Shown: positions 40,766 to 51,740 of the stretch, piece by piece | Numbering within the stretch: the stretch's first letter is position 1 | Layout of the letters: each line of letters begins with the position of its first letter | Origin: Bettongia penicillata ogilbyi | Taxonomy: Eukaryota > Chordata > Mammalia > Diprotodontia > Potoroidae | Length of the DNA stretch: 64,000 nt | Reading direction: 5' to 3' | Assembly (NCBI GenBank): GCA_023548195.1 | Contig: JAJHZJ010000009.1 | Coordinates: 5,668,715 to 5,732,714 of the forward strand | The notes under the pieces: generated by a model | What the model saw: only the letters and a program-made list of their open reading frames with translations | Database searches by the model: none | Told to the model about the DNA's origin: nothing | Program-made: the position numbers and the translations under genes

Positions 40766-43260
40766 CTAGTTCATCCAGCATCTGATTTTGTGCATTTGGG
40801 TCACAGAAAGTGTGACCTAGTGGGAAAAGCAGTGAGCTTACATATTCAGTAATCAAGAAATTCAGTTTCTCGTCCAGACTTTACTATAAGCAGGGCCAAT
40901 TCAATTTATAGCCATGATAAGAGACTGGTTGCCTGTACAGAAGAAGGGGCTTTGAAAGTACCCACCCAGCCACAATATCGACAGATTCTTGCCATTAATT
41001 ATTCTTTTGTATTGCAGCAAAGAAGGGCCCTATTAAAATACAATTATATACATCATCTGAGGAGACTAACACATAAAATCATTATTACCCATTGACAATT
41101 TACCTTAAATTGGTTTGTCAAATTAGTTACCTAGCCATCTAGCAAGTTCATTAAGGACTAAGACACAGGCTTGGTATATTCTGATGAATCAGGATGTTGC
41201 AATATAGGATACTTTCAGGAAATGGTGGGGTTCCTCAGTGAGCAAGAGGCCTGAACAATTGGGAACATATGTGAACAGATGAACACATTTGCCCCTGAAA
41301 GTTAGGGGCAAAAGATTTTGCATCACCTACCTCACAAGGTTGCCTAGAGACAGCCTTGACCAAAAACTAACTCAATGACCCTCAACAACACGCTAATAAA
41401 AATAAAACACATCATCAATAAATATACTCCAACAAAGTGAAAGAGGAAAAAGATGGAAGACCAGACTTTCAATGGAAAAAAAGCCAAAAGATGTCAATGA
41501 CTCTTTTCTTTCATCTATACTAAAGTATAAACAGCACATCATTTTGAGGAGGTCATAAGCCTCCATACCAGGAGGAAATAAACCAGAATCCATTAAAAAT
41601 ACTCAACTATCAAGTTCATCCCTCTGCCAGCTAACAGAAAAATAGTAAGAATATCACATTTTAATCTATTTCAATTTTGTTGATCGCAAGAAATGCTTTA
41701 ACTCACTAGGTCATAAAATTCTCTTCATTTTCCTTAATAAGGTTAGAATCAGTTCAACTATATAGATGGGCTTTCTGAAAGTTAAGGGGCCACAATTACG
41801 CAGAAGAATCAAAATTATAGTGCTGAATGGCCCATGCCCTACAAATCTATTCAGATTAAAACAATATATACTATAATAACCCAAGTATAATTTCAAGAAA
41901 GTTGCTGTTCGTCTTTGGGAAGTAAGTGCCTCAAGAAATTCATGGAAACATATACTTCCATTGGCAACAATCTTTTCACACTGAGACAACTCAAGAATGT
42001 AAGTGATGAAGAAAAGGAGAAAAGTCAGAGGGGTCTTCTTTCTGCAACTGACTGGAGTCTTTGTTCTTGCTCAGATCTCTAAGGTCACCTATTAACCCCA
42101 ACTAAAGTTCTTTTGACCTGTGGGGTTTGCAAAGCTATTCAGCCAATTCACTTAGGTACAAAGCCTTCCTGTGTACTCACCACCCCACACCTCTAGACTT
42201 CCCCATCAACAAATCATTGCTTTGCATAGCTTCCCAATCTTATTTTTTTTATTATTTATTATTATTCCCAATCTTATTTCCTACCAAACTCTACCTAGCA
42301 CATTCCTAGTCATTTATGAACTCAGAGGTGAACTTCAAGACTTAGTATTTCCAGAGATGAAATCTGGGTGTGTCATTAATTAGCCCATACATCTGGGTAT
42401 GATACAATTAATTAGACAAATAGATTAAGAGCCTCTATAGTCAATTACAAAAGTAGCATGTCAGAGAACCTCAGTATAAACCTAACTATAGACCTGGGGC
42501 AAATGTAACTGGAAATGGGTTGGTTCAGATGGGATTTTCTAGGAAACCCTGAGATTTTTAAGCTGTTTAAGGCTCAGGAAGAGCTCCTAAAATATAGCTG
42601 TTACGTAGAAGCAAAGGATAGAAGCTAGACCAGGAATGGGAAAGAAACACAACATCATGAAAATAGTGTTCAGAACTGTCTAAATTTTCCACCCTGGAGC
42701 AGAGCTCCAATGTCCTCATCCTAGTTACATCCAGGGCAAGACAATCTATAGTTATGGAATATTTCCCAAGGTTACCTTAGCTATCCTTTCCATTCACTCA
42801 TTTCCTTGTGAAGCCCTGTCGTCCCCTTTTAAGCAGTTCACTGTGTCTAATTTAGTCTTTGACAGACTGATTTTCCACCCTTCAAAGATCCTCTTGGGTA
42901 GATATTTAGAAAAACATATTATCGTGTGTGCTGTAATACAAATTTGATTCAATTTCCTGACTCTCACAGCTAATCTTCATCCTCTAATTTCCTAATAACT
43001 TGTTCTAGGATGTTCTGCTAGCCTCAAAAGGCATATCCAGCCAAGATTCCCTGAATTGGTTTGCAGCTAGACTCTTATCACTATTTCTTTTCTTGTCTAC
43101 TGACACAGGAGGAACAATAAAAGGCAAAGGCAGATTCTATGTGACCAGTCATCAAGGTCTCTATCCCAGAGTCATTCCTTACATAGGATGTTGGTTTCCC
43201 TATGATGCCAGAAGTCAGAGCAATAGACCAGATCAGGGCTGGGCTTAGGAAGAACTAGTA
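40766..43260. other. 2.5 kb of unrecognised single-copy-looking DNA
   Basis: No repeat family recognised with confidence. The longest frame is 41711-41989 on the minus strand (92 aa, hydrophobic stretches, no domain I know). I would not call it a gene without homology. Two A/T-rich runs lie at about 42240-42270. Confidence 0.4.
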
Positions 43261-43267
43261 AGATTTT

Positions 43268-43300
43268 TTGGGTTTGAGTTTGAGTTTGAGTTTGGGAGGG
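43268..43300. repeat. (GAGTTT)n short hexanucleotide repeat
   Basis: About four copies of a 'gagttt' word. Confidence 0.8.
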
Positions 43301-43562
43301 AGTTCTTTATTTGTTTGTTTTGGTATCTTCTACCTTCTATTTCAGTATCCTCTCTCCTCCAAGCCACAGTAATTTAAGGTACACTATCTCTTTAAGGCAT
43401 TTTAATAAGTAACAAATATTGATAAAATGCCACTATATTAACATCAATTGCTCTGGGATCCAACAACCCCTCCCATACAGACCTGGCTTTCCCACATAGT
43501 ACTCCTCCAACTACAAACTATCTCCTTACATGATGTATTACTAAAACCTGTTCTCAGCTTTT

Positions 43563-44215
43563 GCTAAGAGAAAACATGAAGCTTACTCTCATCACATTTG
43601 GCTCAAGGAAGGAATAAAATGCACACTCATTTTGGTATGAAAACCTATCTTACAATACAGGAAAGTGGGGGAGAAGGAGATAAGCAGGGTGGGGGGGATG
43701 AGGGAAGGGAGGGCAATGGGAGGAGGGAGCAATTAGAAGTCAGCACTCTTGGGGAGGGACAAGGTCAAAAGAGAGAACAGAAGAAATGCGGGGCAGGATA
43801 GGATCGTGGGAAATATAGTTAGTCTTACACAACATGACTATTATGGAAGTCATTTGCAAAACTACACAGATATGGCCTATATTGAATTGCCTGCCTTCCC
43901 AAAGGGGATGGATGGGGAGGGAGGGAGGAAAATAAGTTGGAACTCAAAGTTTTAGGAACAACTTGAGTATCATTCTTGCAATTAGGAAATAAATACAGGT
44001 AATGGGGCATAGAAATTTATCTTGCCCTACAGGACAAAAGAGAAGATAGGGATAAGGAAAGGGAGGGATGTAAGAAGGGAAGACAGATTGGTGATAGAGG
44101 TAATTAGAATGCTCAGTGTTTTGGGATGGGGGAGGGGAGAAATAGGGAGTAAATTTGGAACTCAAAATTTTGTGGACATGAATGTTGAAAACTTAAATAA
44201 ATTAATTTTTAAAAA
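43563..44215 (+). mobile_element. 5'-truncated 3' end of the HAL1-like family, sense
   Basis: Collinear with 50460-51110 of the intact element: 'tctcatcacatttggctcaa', 'gcacactcattttggtatg', 'aaaacctatcttacaatac', a G/A-rich block (43665-43760), 'cttacacaacatgactatt', 'actacacagatatggcc', and an end 'aaacttaaataaattaa'. No TSD was found by eye. The short plus-strand frames here are 3'-UTR translations. Confidence 0.85.
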
Positions 44216-44524
44216 TTTTTAAAAGTATGTTTTGACCTTCAAAAAAAAGATTGTTAAAAATAACAAGATACTTACATTTTCACAAGCATTCCTTAACCCA
44301 AAGTAAAAAAGCTTTTGAATGACAGAATCTCAGGGATCAGTGGAAAGCCAATGAAAATCATATTCTTAGTAGGTAAACCTTCACATTTCTCTTAAATCAT
44401 GTCATAATAGATAGCTCCTTAACTCCACTTGATAAGTTCATCTTTGCCTAAGGCAATCTCTAACCCTATGACTCATGACCATGAGGTGTGATATAGTAAT
44501 GATGACAGGCTTCCATTATCCAGA

Positions 44525-44535
44525 CTCTGTCTCTG

Positions 44536-44620
<85 letters not shown>

Positions 44621-44630
44621 GTTCCTCTCT
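44525..44630. repeat. (CT)n microsatellite
   Basis: 'ctctgtctctgt' units pass into about 28 uninterrupted CT dinucleotides. Confidence 0.95.
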
Positions 44631-45220
44631 CCCTCAATAGTCTCTTGACTTGCCTTAATCATAGGCATTCTTCATTCTTCAATAGGTAGAGGAAGCAATG
44701 AAGGAGCTTTCATTCTGAATCTGATTTTTGCCAGCATAGAGTAGCAGATTGTTGAAAAAATGATGGGAACTTTGGTAGCAGGGAAGGAAATAGATGTGAC
44801 CATGCCTCCTTAGAATAAATGATAGAGAAAGAGAGGAAATCTGGTTAGAGTTTGACATGAACACTGGATTACTGAAGAGAAGATTTCAAAGGGTTCAAAG
44901 AAAGGACAAATGGGATGCCATGAACTAAAATTTTACAGGAGATATCAACTTAGAAGATACAGAAATCTCTCAAAATGAAATTCAGAAGGCACAAAAAGAA
45001 ACAATTTCAGAAACGGGGGAGAAAGGAGACTTGACTAAAGAGATCATTGTGACCACGCAGGAGTCATTAAGCAACTTAGATGTTTAAAAGGAATATCAGG
45101 AAGATGTAAAGAAGGGCAGGTAACAAAGTACGAATTCAAAAATAAAACTATGGCAAGATATGTAATGGAATATCAAAGCTGAGACTCTGTTGAGATTAGA
45201 AAAGAAAATTCAGGACAACA
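44631..45220. other. Unrecognised DNA
   Basis: No family named. 44890-45070 has internal phrases ('gatgccatgaactaaaattt', 'gaaagaaacaatttc'-like) that could be an old repeat, but nothing firm. Confidence 0.35.
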
Positions 45221-45224
45221 AGAA

Positions 45225-47345
45225 TAGTTTATTTTAAAAAAAACTATATGGAGGATCTTTTCTTAATATGATATGAAGTATCTATCTAAAACTAAGAACT
45301 AGCATTATCTGTAAAGAAGACAAGCTAGAGACCTTTCCAATAAGATCAGGGATAAAGCAAGGATGTCCATTATCACCATTACTAAACAATATCATCCTAG
45401 AAATTCTAGCTATAGCAATAAAAAAAGAGAAATTGGGAGAATAAGTATAGGCAAAGAGGAAATGAAATTATTGCTTTTTCCAGATGACATGGATGACTTA
45501 CTTAGAGAATTGTAGAGAGAAGAGTTCATTAAAACAGTGAACAAATTCCACAAAGTTGCGGGATATAAAATAAACCCACATAAATTACCAACATTTCCAA
45601 AACCACAAAAAATACAGCATGAAGAGACATACAAATTTCATTTTAAATGATGACAAAAAATTACAAAATATTTGAGAGTCTATTAGTCAAGACAGATAGA
45701 GAAGCTATATAAATACAAGCAGAAAATGTTCTAAACACAAATAAAGACAAATATAAATAATTGAAGAAATATTCATTAATCATGGATAGGCCAAGAGCAT
45801 TTAGAAAATGACTATACTACCAAAAATTAATTTCCTTAGTGCCATACCAAGTGAATACCTTATAGAATTATAAAAATAATAACAAAAATCTAAAAAAATA
45901 AAAGGTCAACAATATCAAAAAAATTAATGAAACATGGAAAGGATGGGGACCTAAACAGCACCAGATCTCAAACAACAGTAAAAAGCCATAGTCATCAAAG
46001 TAATTTAGTACTGGGTAAGAAATAGAGAAGTTGATCAACAAAACATATTAGACACACAAAATATAGAAGCAGACTAGCACAGTAATCTAGTGTTTGGTTA
46101 AACCTAAAGGTTCAAATTTTGGGGACAAGAATCTAATATTTGACAAAAAGCTATCTGTCTGGCAATCTGTCAGAAAATTGGTACAGATCAGTATCTCACA
46201 CCAAGTTAAACAAATGGCACATGACTTAAATATAAAGGGTAATATCATAAATAAATTAGAACAGTATAGAAGAAATTATTTGTCACATCAATGGAGAACA
46301 GAAAAGTTGATGAGAAAATAAGAGATAGAGAACTTCACAGGAACTAAAATGGACATTTTTAATTACATAAAATTTATGAGTTTTTGCCTAAGCAAAAACA
46401 ATGCAGCTAAAATTGGAAGAGAAATAGGCAAAAGGGGCAGGGGGAATCTTGGCAGAAGATTTCTCTGACAAAGGTCTCATTTCTAAGATACCTAGATAAT
46501 TGATTCAAATTTAGAAAAATAAGAACCATTGATAAATGGTCAAAAAATATTATCAAGAAGTTTTTGGAAGAAGAAACCCAAGCCATCGTATACATATGAA
46601 AAAAAACAGTCTAAATCACTAATAATTAAAGAAATATAAATTCAAACAACCCTAAAGTTCTCTCTCACACCTCTCAGACTGGGAAAGTTGCCCTCAAAAA
46701 AGGAAAATAACATATGCTGGAAGTGGCAGTGGAAAAGTGCTATTGATGGCAAACTGGCCCAGCCATTCTAGGAAACAATTTGTAAGCATGCCCAAAAAGC
46801 TACTAAATTTTGCATGCTCTTTCATCCAACAATATCTATAGCCCTAAAGAGATTAAATAAAGAGGAAAAACACCCATATGTACAAAAAAATTATAGCAGC
46901 TCTGTGAATGGTGGCAAAGAATTGGAAACTGAAGGAGTATCTATCAACTAGGAAATGGCTAAGCAAGCTAAGATGTATGAATATGATGGAATACCATTGT
47001 GCCTTATGAAATGATGGAGAATGGTTTCAGAGAAACTTGTAAAGACTTTTATGAAGTGACAAGGCCTGGAACACAGCCAGGAGAAAAATTTATACAATAA
47101 CAATATTATAAAGACAAAAACCTTTTAAGAATTTAGGAACTCTGATCAAAATCATGACCAAACATGATTCCAGGGAAGTCATGATGAAATGTGCTACCCA
47201 TCTCCCAGTAGAGAAGTGATGGGACTCAGAGTGTCTACTGAGAATTTGTTTTACTTAATTATGATAAAAATTGTTTTTCTTCACAATGTAACAATTCTGT
47301 TTTTCTTCTTTTCTCATTGGAGGGAAGAGATAAAAGTAAATGCTT
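45225..47345 (+). mobile_element. L1 LINE, 5'-truncated, ORF2 C-terminal half plus 3' UTR
   Basis: A reverse-transcriptase remnant reads in frame at 45345-45450 as 'GIKQGCPLSPLLNNIIL'. The catalytic box at about 45475-45490 reads 'LFPDDMDDL', where active L1 has F/YADD. Further 3' are 'gtggcaaagaattggaaac', 'ctatcaactaggaaatggc' and 'ttcagagaaacttgtaaag' of the ORF2 C-terminus, then a 3' UTR to about 47345. There are many stops. No endonuclease domain or ORF1. It is diverged from the L1 end at 7.2 kb. The proline in the YADD box and the frame breaks make it inactive. Confidence 0.85.
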
Positions 47346-47459
47346 AAAATTAATTGCTAAACAGAACTATATTGAGAAAGTCAAGAAGATCAAAAAAGAG
47401 ATAGAACCAACTGCTTAAGATAGATGGATAATAATGATAACAATGAAAAAAGAAAGCAG

Positions 47460-47660
47460 AGTTAACAGAAAGGTCAAGTCAAATGATGAACAAGAAAACC
47501 TTTTAGAGAGCATTTTCAATAAATCTGTGGAGCTGAAAGCCATATCTTAAAGGGCTGAAGAATAAATAAGTGGTGAGGAAGTAGAAGCAATTATTTTAAA
47601 TTTGTATTTCTAAGAGTTTAGCAGTGAAAGGAAGAAGAGGTATATAACAATGCTTGAGGG
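47460..47660 (-). mobile_element. Probable L2 internal fragment, antisense
   Basis: 'ggtgaggaagtagaagcaat' and 'agagtttagcagtgaaagg' match the antisense of an internal L2 region, as far as I can judge. Confidence 0.45.
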
Positions 47661-47759
47661 TGTGACAGGATCATCTGGCTGTGATCCAGTGGCTTAAGAC
47701 ATGATTTTTTGCTTGTTTCCATGTTTTGTGACAAGGAAGAATCAAAATGTGCTAGTGGA

Positions 47760-48297
47760 AACAGGAAAAGAGCCAATAAATAAGGAAAGATTGAAGATGA
47801 GAAGCTAGTGATTAGAGAACAGAGAAGTCAAGGAATAACAAGGAGGCCAGTGTCATTGAAATGCAGAGTGCATATAGGTGAGAAAACTGTAAGAACACTG
47901 GAAGAGTAGGAATGACTCAGATGGGAAAGGGCTTTAAATGTCAAACCAAGGACTTTATATTCTGGAGGCAATAAGGAGACATGAGTCTATTGAGTAGGGG
48001 GGAGTTAAAAAATACTTTAGGAAAATCCCATTGACAGCTGATTGGAAAATGGAATGGAGTGAGAAGACACTTGAGTAAGGGAGACCAACTAGAAGGCTAT
48101 TGAGAAGTCCTAGGCATGAGGTGATGAGGGCCTTTACAAAGATGTTGGCTGAATGAATGAAGTAAAGGAGATATAAGAGAGAGAGGCAGAAAATAACAGG
48201 GTTTGACAAGAAATCAGATATGTGAAATGAGAGAGTGGAGAATCAAGGATGACACCAAGATGCAGAGCCTGGGTAACTGGGATAGTGGGACCCTTAA
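47760..48297 (-). mobile_element. L2 LINE, antisense, left part (interrupted)
   Basis: 'caaggaggccagtgtcattg', 'gatgggaaagggctttaaat', 'gaccaactagaaggctattg' and 'tcctaggcatgaggtgatg' match the 8400-9430 copy. The LINE at 48311 splits it; it resumes at 51146. Confidence 0.8.
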
Positions 48298-48310
48298 AAA
48301 ATAACAGGAA
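48298..48310 (+). repeat. Target-site duplication, left copy (13 bp)
   Basis: 'aaaataacaggaa', identical to 51133-51145. Confidence 0.95.
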
Positions 48311-48978
48311 GGGGTGGAGTCAAGATAGTGGAGTAGAAAGACTCACATATGCTAGCTCTGAACCCACAGCCCATGGATTTAATGTAAGAAGAGCTCCCCA
48401 TAAGTTCTAGATCACTGCAGGGTGTGCAGAAACACAGTGGAAGAGATTTCTGTTCCAGAGAGCCCTGGAGAGTGGTCCCCAGGGTCCATCGCACCCCAGA
48501 AAGTGGAGCCCACCCCTGCCCTGCCCTGGCCGAGCGGCCCCAAAGAAGCAGATCTGAGCAGGCTTCAGGGACGGAATCTCCGGCGGCCGGGGAGGTCCCT
48601 CTGCCCGCAGACGCTACAGGTCAATGAGAGAGATGTCTGAGCTGGCCGAGAGGGGAGCGGGATGTCTCCATGACTCGGGCCCCTTTGGGAGGAAGTGGTG
48701 GAGGCAGAGGCAGGGGCAGGAAGCGGCGGAGGCAGCTGCGGCGGCCAGGACTCCCTGAGCAGGCAGGCAGAAGTTCAGGTCTCTGCATAAACCCCCTGAG
48801 GGAGCTGAGCCTGGGAGGCAGCCCTGCCCCCACCCCAGCACCAGAACTTAAGCTCACATTGAATAGCAGCCGTGCCTGCCACAGAAAGCCCATTTGAATC
48901 TCAGACGCCAAGTACTAGCTGGGCGGATCTAGGTGGGGGTGGACAGGAATCTCAGAAGTCAAGTAACTGGCTGGGAAA
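48311..48978 (+). promoter_or_regulatory. GC-rich 5' leader / presumed internal promoter of HAL1-like element
   Basis: A 668-bp leader with CpG- and GGC-rich sequence concentrated at 48480-48850. At the extreme 5' end the GC box and YY1-like core seen in the 28-kb copy are mutated (CpG to TpG/CpA changes), suggesting methylation-driven decay. Several short frames (e.g. 48422-48640) cross it without evidence of coding. Confidence 0.55.
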
Positions 48979-50067
48979 ATGCCCAGAAAAGGGAAGAAAA
49001 ATAAGACTATAGAGAGCTTCTTTGAGCAGGTGAAAATGTTCCCGCCTTTCAATTCTGATGATGAGGAACTATTCTTACCATCAGGGAAAGACGTGGAGGG
49101 TGGGGCCTCTGTATCCCAGACATCCCAGGGGGGTGGCGGGTGGGCTCAGGCCTTGGAAGAGCTCAAAAAGGATTTTGAAAGGCAAGTTAGACAGGTGGAG
49201 GAAAAACTGGGGAGAGAAATGAGAGAGATGCAAGAAAAGTATGAAAAACAGGTCAATACCTTGGTAAAGGAGACCCAAAAAAATGCTGAAGAAAATAACA
49301 CCTTGAAAAATAGGCTCACTCAATTGGCAAAAGAGGTTCAAAAAGCCAATGAGGAGAAGAATGCTTTCAAAAGCAGAATTAGCCAAATGGAAAAGGAGGT
49401 TCAAAAGCTCACTGAATTTAATAGTTCTCTCAAAATTAGAATGGAACAGATGGAGTCTAATGACTTCACGAGAAACCAAGAAATCACCAAACAAAACCAA
49501 AAGAATGAAAAAATGGGAGAGAATGTGGAATATCTCATTGGAAAAACAACTGACCTGGAAAATAGATCCAGGAGAGACAATTTAAAAATTATGGGACTAC
49601 CTGAAAGTCATGATCAAAAAAAGAGCCCAGACATCATCTTCCATGAAATTATCGAGGAAAACTGCCCTGACATTCTACAACCAGAGGGCAAAATAAGTAT
49701 TGAAAGAATCCATCGATCACGACCTGAAAGAGATCCAAAAAGAGAAACTCCTAGGAACATTGTGGCCAAATTCCAGAACTTCCAGGTCAAGGAGAAAATC
49801 TTGCAAGCAGCTAGAAAGAAACAATTCCAGTATTGTGGAAATAAAATCAGGATAACTCAAGATCTAGCAGCTTCTACATTAAGGGATCGAAGGGCATGGA
49901 ATAGGATAGTCCAGAAGTCAAAGGAACTAGGACTCAAACCAAGAATCCCCTACCCAGCAAAAGTGAGTATAATACTTCAGGGGAAAATATGGTCTTTCAA
50001 AGAAACAGAGGACTTTCAAGCATTCTTGATGAAAAGACCAGAGCTGAAAAGAAAATTTGACTTTTAA
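48979..50067 (+). CDS. L1-type ORF1 protein (RNA-binding chaperone), intact, 362 aa
   Basis: The ATG lies in an 'aaaatgc' context and starts the conserved MPRKGKKNKTIESFF. The order of domains is that of L1 ORF1p: a basic N-terminus and acidic patch (residues 25-36); a long coiled coil with heptads (about 55-195) such as 'QMEKEVQKL'; an RRM (about 198-270) with 'DNLKIMGLPES' and 'SIERIHRSRPERD'; and a C-terminal domain (about 275-350) with 'IRITQDLAASTLRDRRAW' and 'PRIPYPAKVSI'. Human L1 ORF1p is 338 aa. In that family the trimeric protein coats L1 RNA and acts as a nucleic-acid chaperone in cytoplasmic RNPs. Here it has no partner ORF2, so reverse transcription would have to come from L1 in trans. 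No stop or frameshift is visible. Whether it is expressed is unknown. Confidence 0.9.
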   Translation: MPRKGKKNKTIESFFEQVKMFPPFNSDDEELFLPSGKDVEGGASVSQTSQGGGGWAQALEELKKDFERQVRQVEEKLGREMREMQEKYEKQVNTLVKETQKNAEENNTLKNRLTQLAKEVQKANEEKNAFKSRISQMEKEVQKLTEFNSSLKIRMEQMESNDFTRNQEITKQNQKNEKMGENVEYLIGKTTDLENRSRRDNLKIMGLPESHDQKKSPDIIFHEIIEENCPDILQPEGKISIERIHRSRPERDPKRETPRNIVAKFQNFQVKEKILQAARKKQFQYCGNKIRITQDLAASTLRDRRAWNRIVQKSKELGLKPRIPYPAKVSIILQGKIWSFKETEDFQAFLMKRPELKRKFDF

Positions 50068-50204
50068 ACACAAGAATGAGAAGAAGCATGAAAAAGTAAA
50101 CAGCAAAGAGAAGTCTTAAGGGACTTACCAAAAGTGAACTGTTTACATTCCTACATGGAAAGACAATATTTGTAACTCTTAAAACTTTTCAGTATCTGGG
50201 TAGT

Positions 50205-50305
50205 TGGTGGGATCACACACACACATACACACACACACATGTACATGCATGCATGCACACACACATACACACATGCACGCACACACAGAGACAGAGAGCA
50301 CAGAG
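50205..50305. repeat. (CA)n-rich microsatellite inside the LINE 3' region
   Basis: 'cacacaca' and 'catgcatgca' words. The antisense sister element has the complementary (GT)n tract at 29060-29130, so the tract belongs to the element. Confidence 0.9.
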
Positions 50306-51132
50306 TGAATTGAATAAGATGGGACCATATCTTAAAAGAAATTAAGGTAAATGGTGAGAGAGAAAGGTAGGGGGAGGAAAGAGGGTGAAATGGAATGGGG
50401 TAAATTATATGTCATTTAAGAGGCAAGCAGGAGACTTTTTAGTGGAGGGAAAAAGAGGAAAGCTGAGAAAAAAATATGAAGTTTACCCTCATCACATTTG
50501 ACTAAAGGAAGGAATAAAATGCACGCTCATTTTGGTATGAAAACCTATCTTACAATACAGGAAAGTGGGGGGAGAAGGAGATAAGCAAGGGGGGGGATGA
50601 TGGAAGGGAGGGCAATGGGAGGAGGGAGCAATTTGAAGTCAGCACTCTTGGGGAGGGACAGGATCAAAAGACAGAAGAGAAACAATGAGGGGCAGGATAG
50701 GATGGAGGGTAATTCAGTTAGTCTTACACAACACGACTATCAGGGAAGTCATTTGCAAAACTACACAGATAGGGCCTATATTGAGTTGCCTGCCTTCCCA
50801 AAGGGAATGGGTGGGGAGGGAGGGATGGGGAGAATCTGGAACTCAAAGTTTTAGGAACAACTGTTTAGTATTGTTGTTGCTACTAGGAAATAAGACATAC
50901 AGTTAATGAGGAATAGAAAGTCATCTGGCCCTACAGAAGAAAAGAGAAGATGAGGACAAGAGAAGGGAGGGATGATAGAAGAGAGGGAAATTTAGATAGG
51001 GAAAATTAGATTGCTCAGTGTATTGGGGTGGGGGGAGATAAAAGGGAGAAAATTTGGAACCCAAAATTTTGTGAAAATGAATGTAAAAAGTTAAATAAAT
51101 AAATAAAATTCAAAATACTAAAAAAAAAAGGG

Positions 51133-51145
51133 AAAATAACAGGAA
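51133..51145 (+). repeat. Target-site duplication, right copy (13 bp)
   Basis: Exact copy of 48298-48310, following the A-rich tail. Confidence 0.95.
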
Positions 51146-51455
51146 AATTTGTAAGTGGGGAGGGATTAGGAGAGAAGACAATGAATTCTATTTTGGACAC
51201 ATTGAGTTTGTGGTGACTACAGGACTTCGATATGAGATATCCAAAAAGTAGTTGGGACTAAGGAGAAAAATAAGAAGTGGATATGTAGATATGGGAATCA
51301 TCTGTAGAGATATGGTAATTGAACTCATGGGAGCTGATGTTCTCACCAAGTGAGAGAATGTAGAGGAAAAAGAGAACAGGATTGAAGGCAGGTCCTTTGA
51401 GGCGGGGAGGCGCAGGTCACATAATGACGTTGTCTGGCAGTGAGCAGCTTTCTTC
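51146..51455 (-). mobile_element. L2 LINE, antisense, right part
   Basis: 'attttggacacattgagttt', 'gatatgagatatccaaaaag' and 'gagctgatgttctcacc'-like text continue the L2 interrupted at 48297. Confidence 0.8.
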
Positions 51456-51579
51456 TTCAAAGCCTCCTTTAAGTTTCAGGCAAAAACTACTATAACAGAG
51501 AAGAGCAAGCCCTTAATAGTTATACTTTCCCCAGGGATCCTCAACTTTAGACTTGAAAATAATTTGACTAAATCTTACA

Positions 51580-51740
51580 CAGTTGGTGAGAGGTATTGCA
51601 ACGTAGTGGGTAGATTGACGTGGAGTCAGTAAAACTTGAATTCTAATCCCATTTGTGATACTAGATGAGTAATCATTATCTAGTCACTGTGCTCCTCTGA
51701 GCCTTGGGAAACTTTCTATCATATAGTTATAGTTGGGAGA
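51580..51740 (+). mobile_element. Mon-1-type SINE, sense, diverged
   Basis: 'gcaacgtagtgggtagattg', 'ggagtcagtaaaacttgaa' and 'gtgctcctctgagccttgg'. Confidence 0.65.

Larger units (their letters stand above)
48311..51132 (+). mobile_element. ORF1-only LINE (HAL1-like half-L1), full length, ORF1 intact
   Basis: 2,822 bp between exact 13-bp TSDs. Layout: a 5' start 'ggggtggagtcaagatag', a GC-rich leader to 48978, an intact ORF1 48979-50067, a (CA)n tract (50210-50290), and purine/G-rich blocks (50565-50660, 50935-51050). The tail (51092-51130) is built of 'aaataaataaat' words and A9. There is no second ORF: after ORF1 the element goes straight into 3' UTR. It is inserted in an antisense L2, so it is younger than that L2. 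It is the sense counterpart of the antisense element at 28181-31018. Confidence 0.94.
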
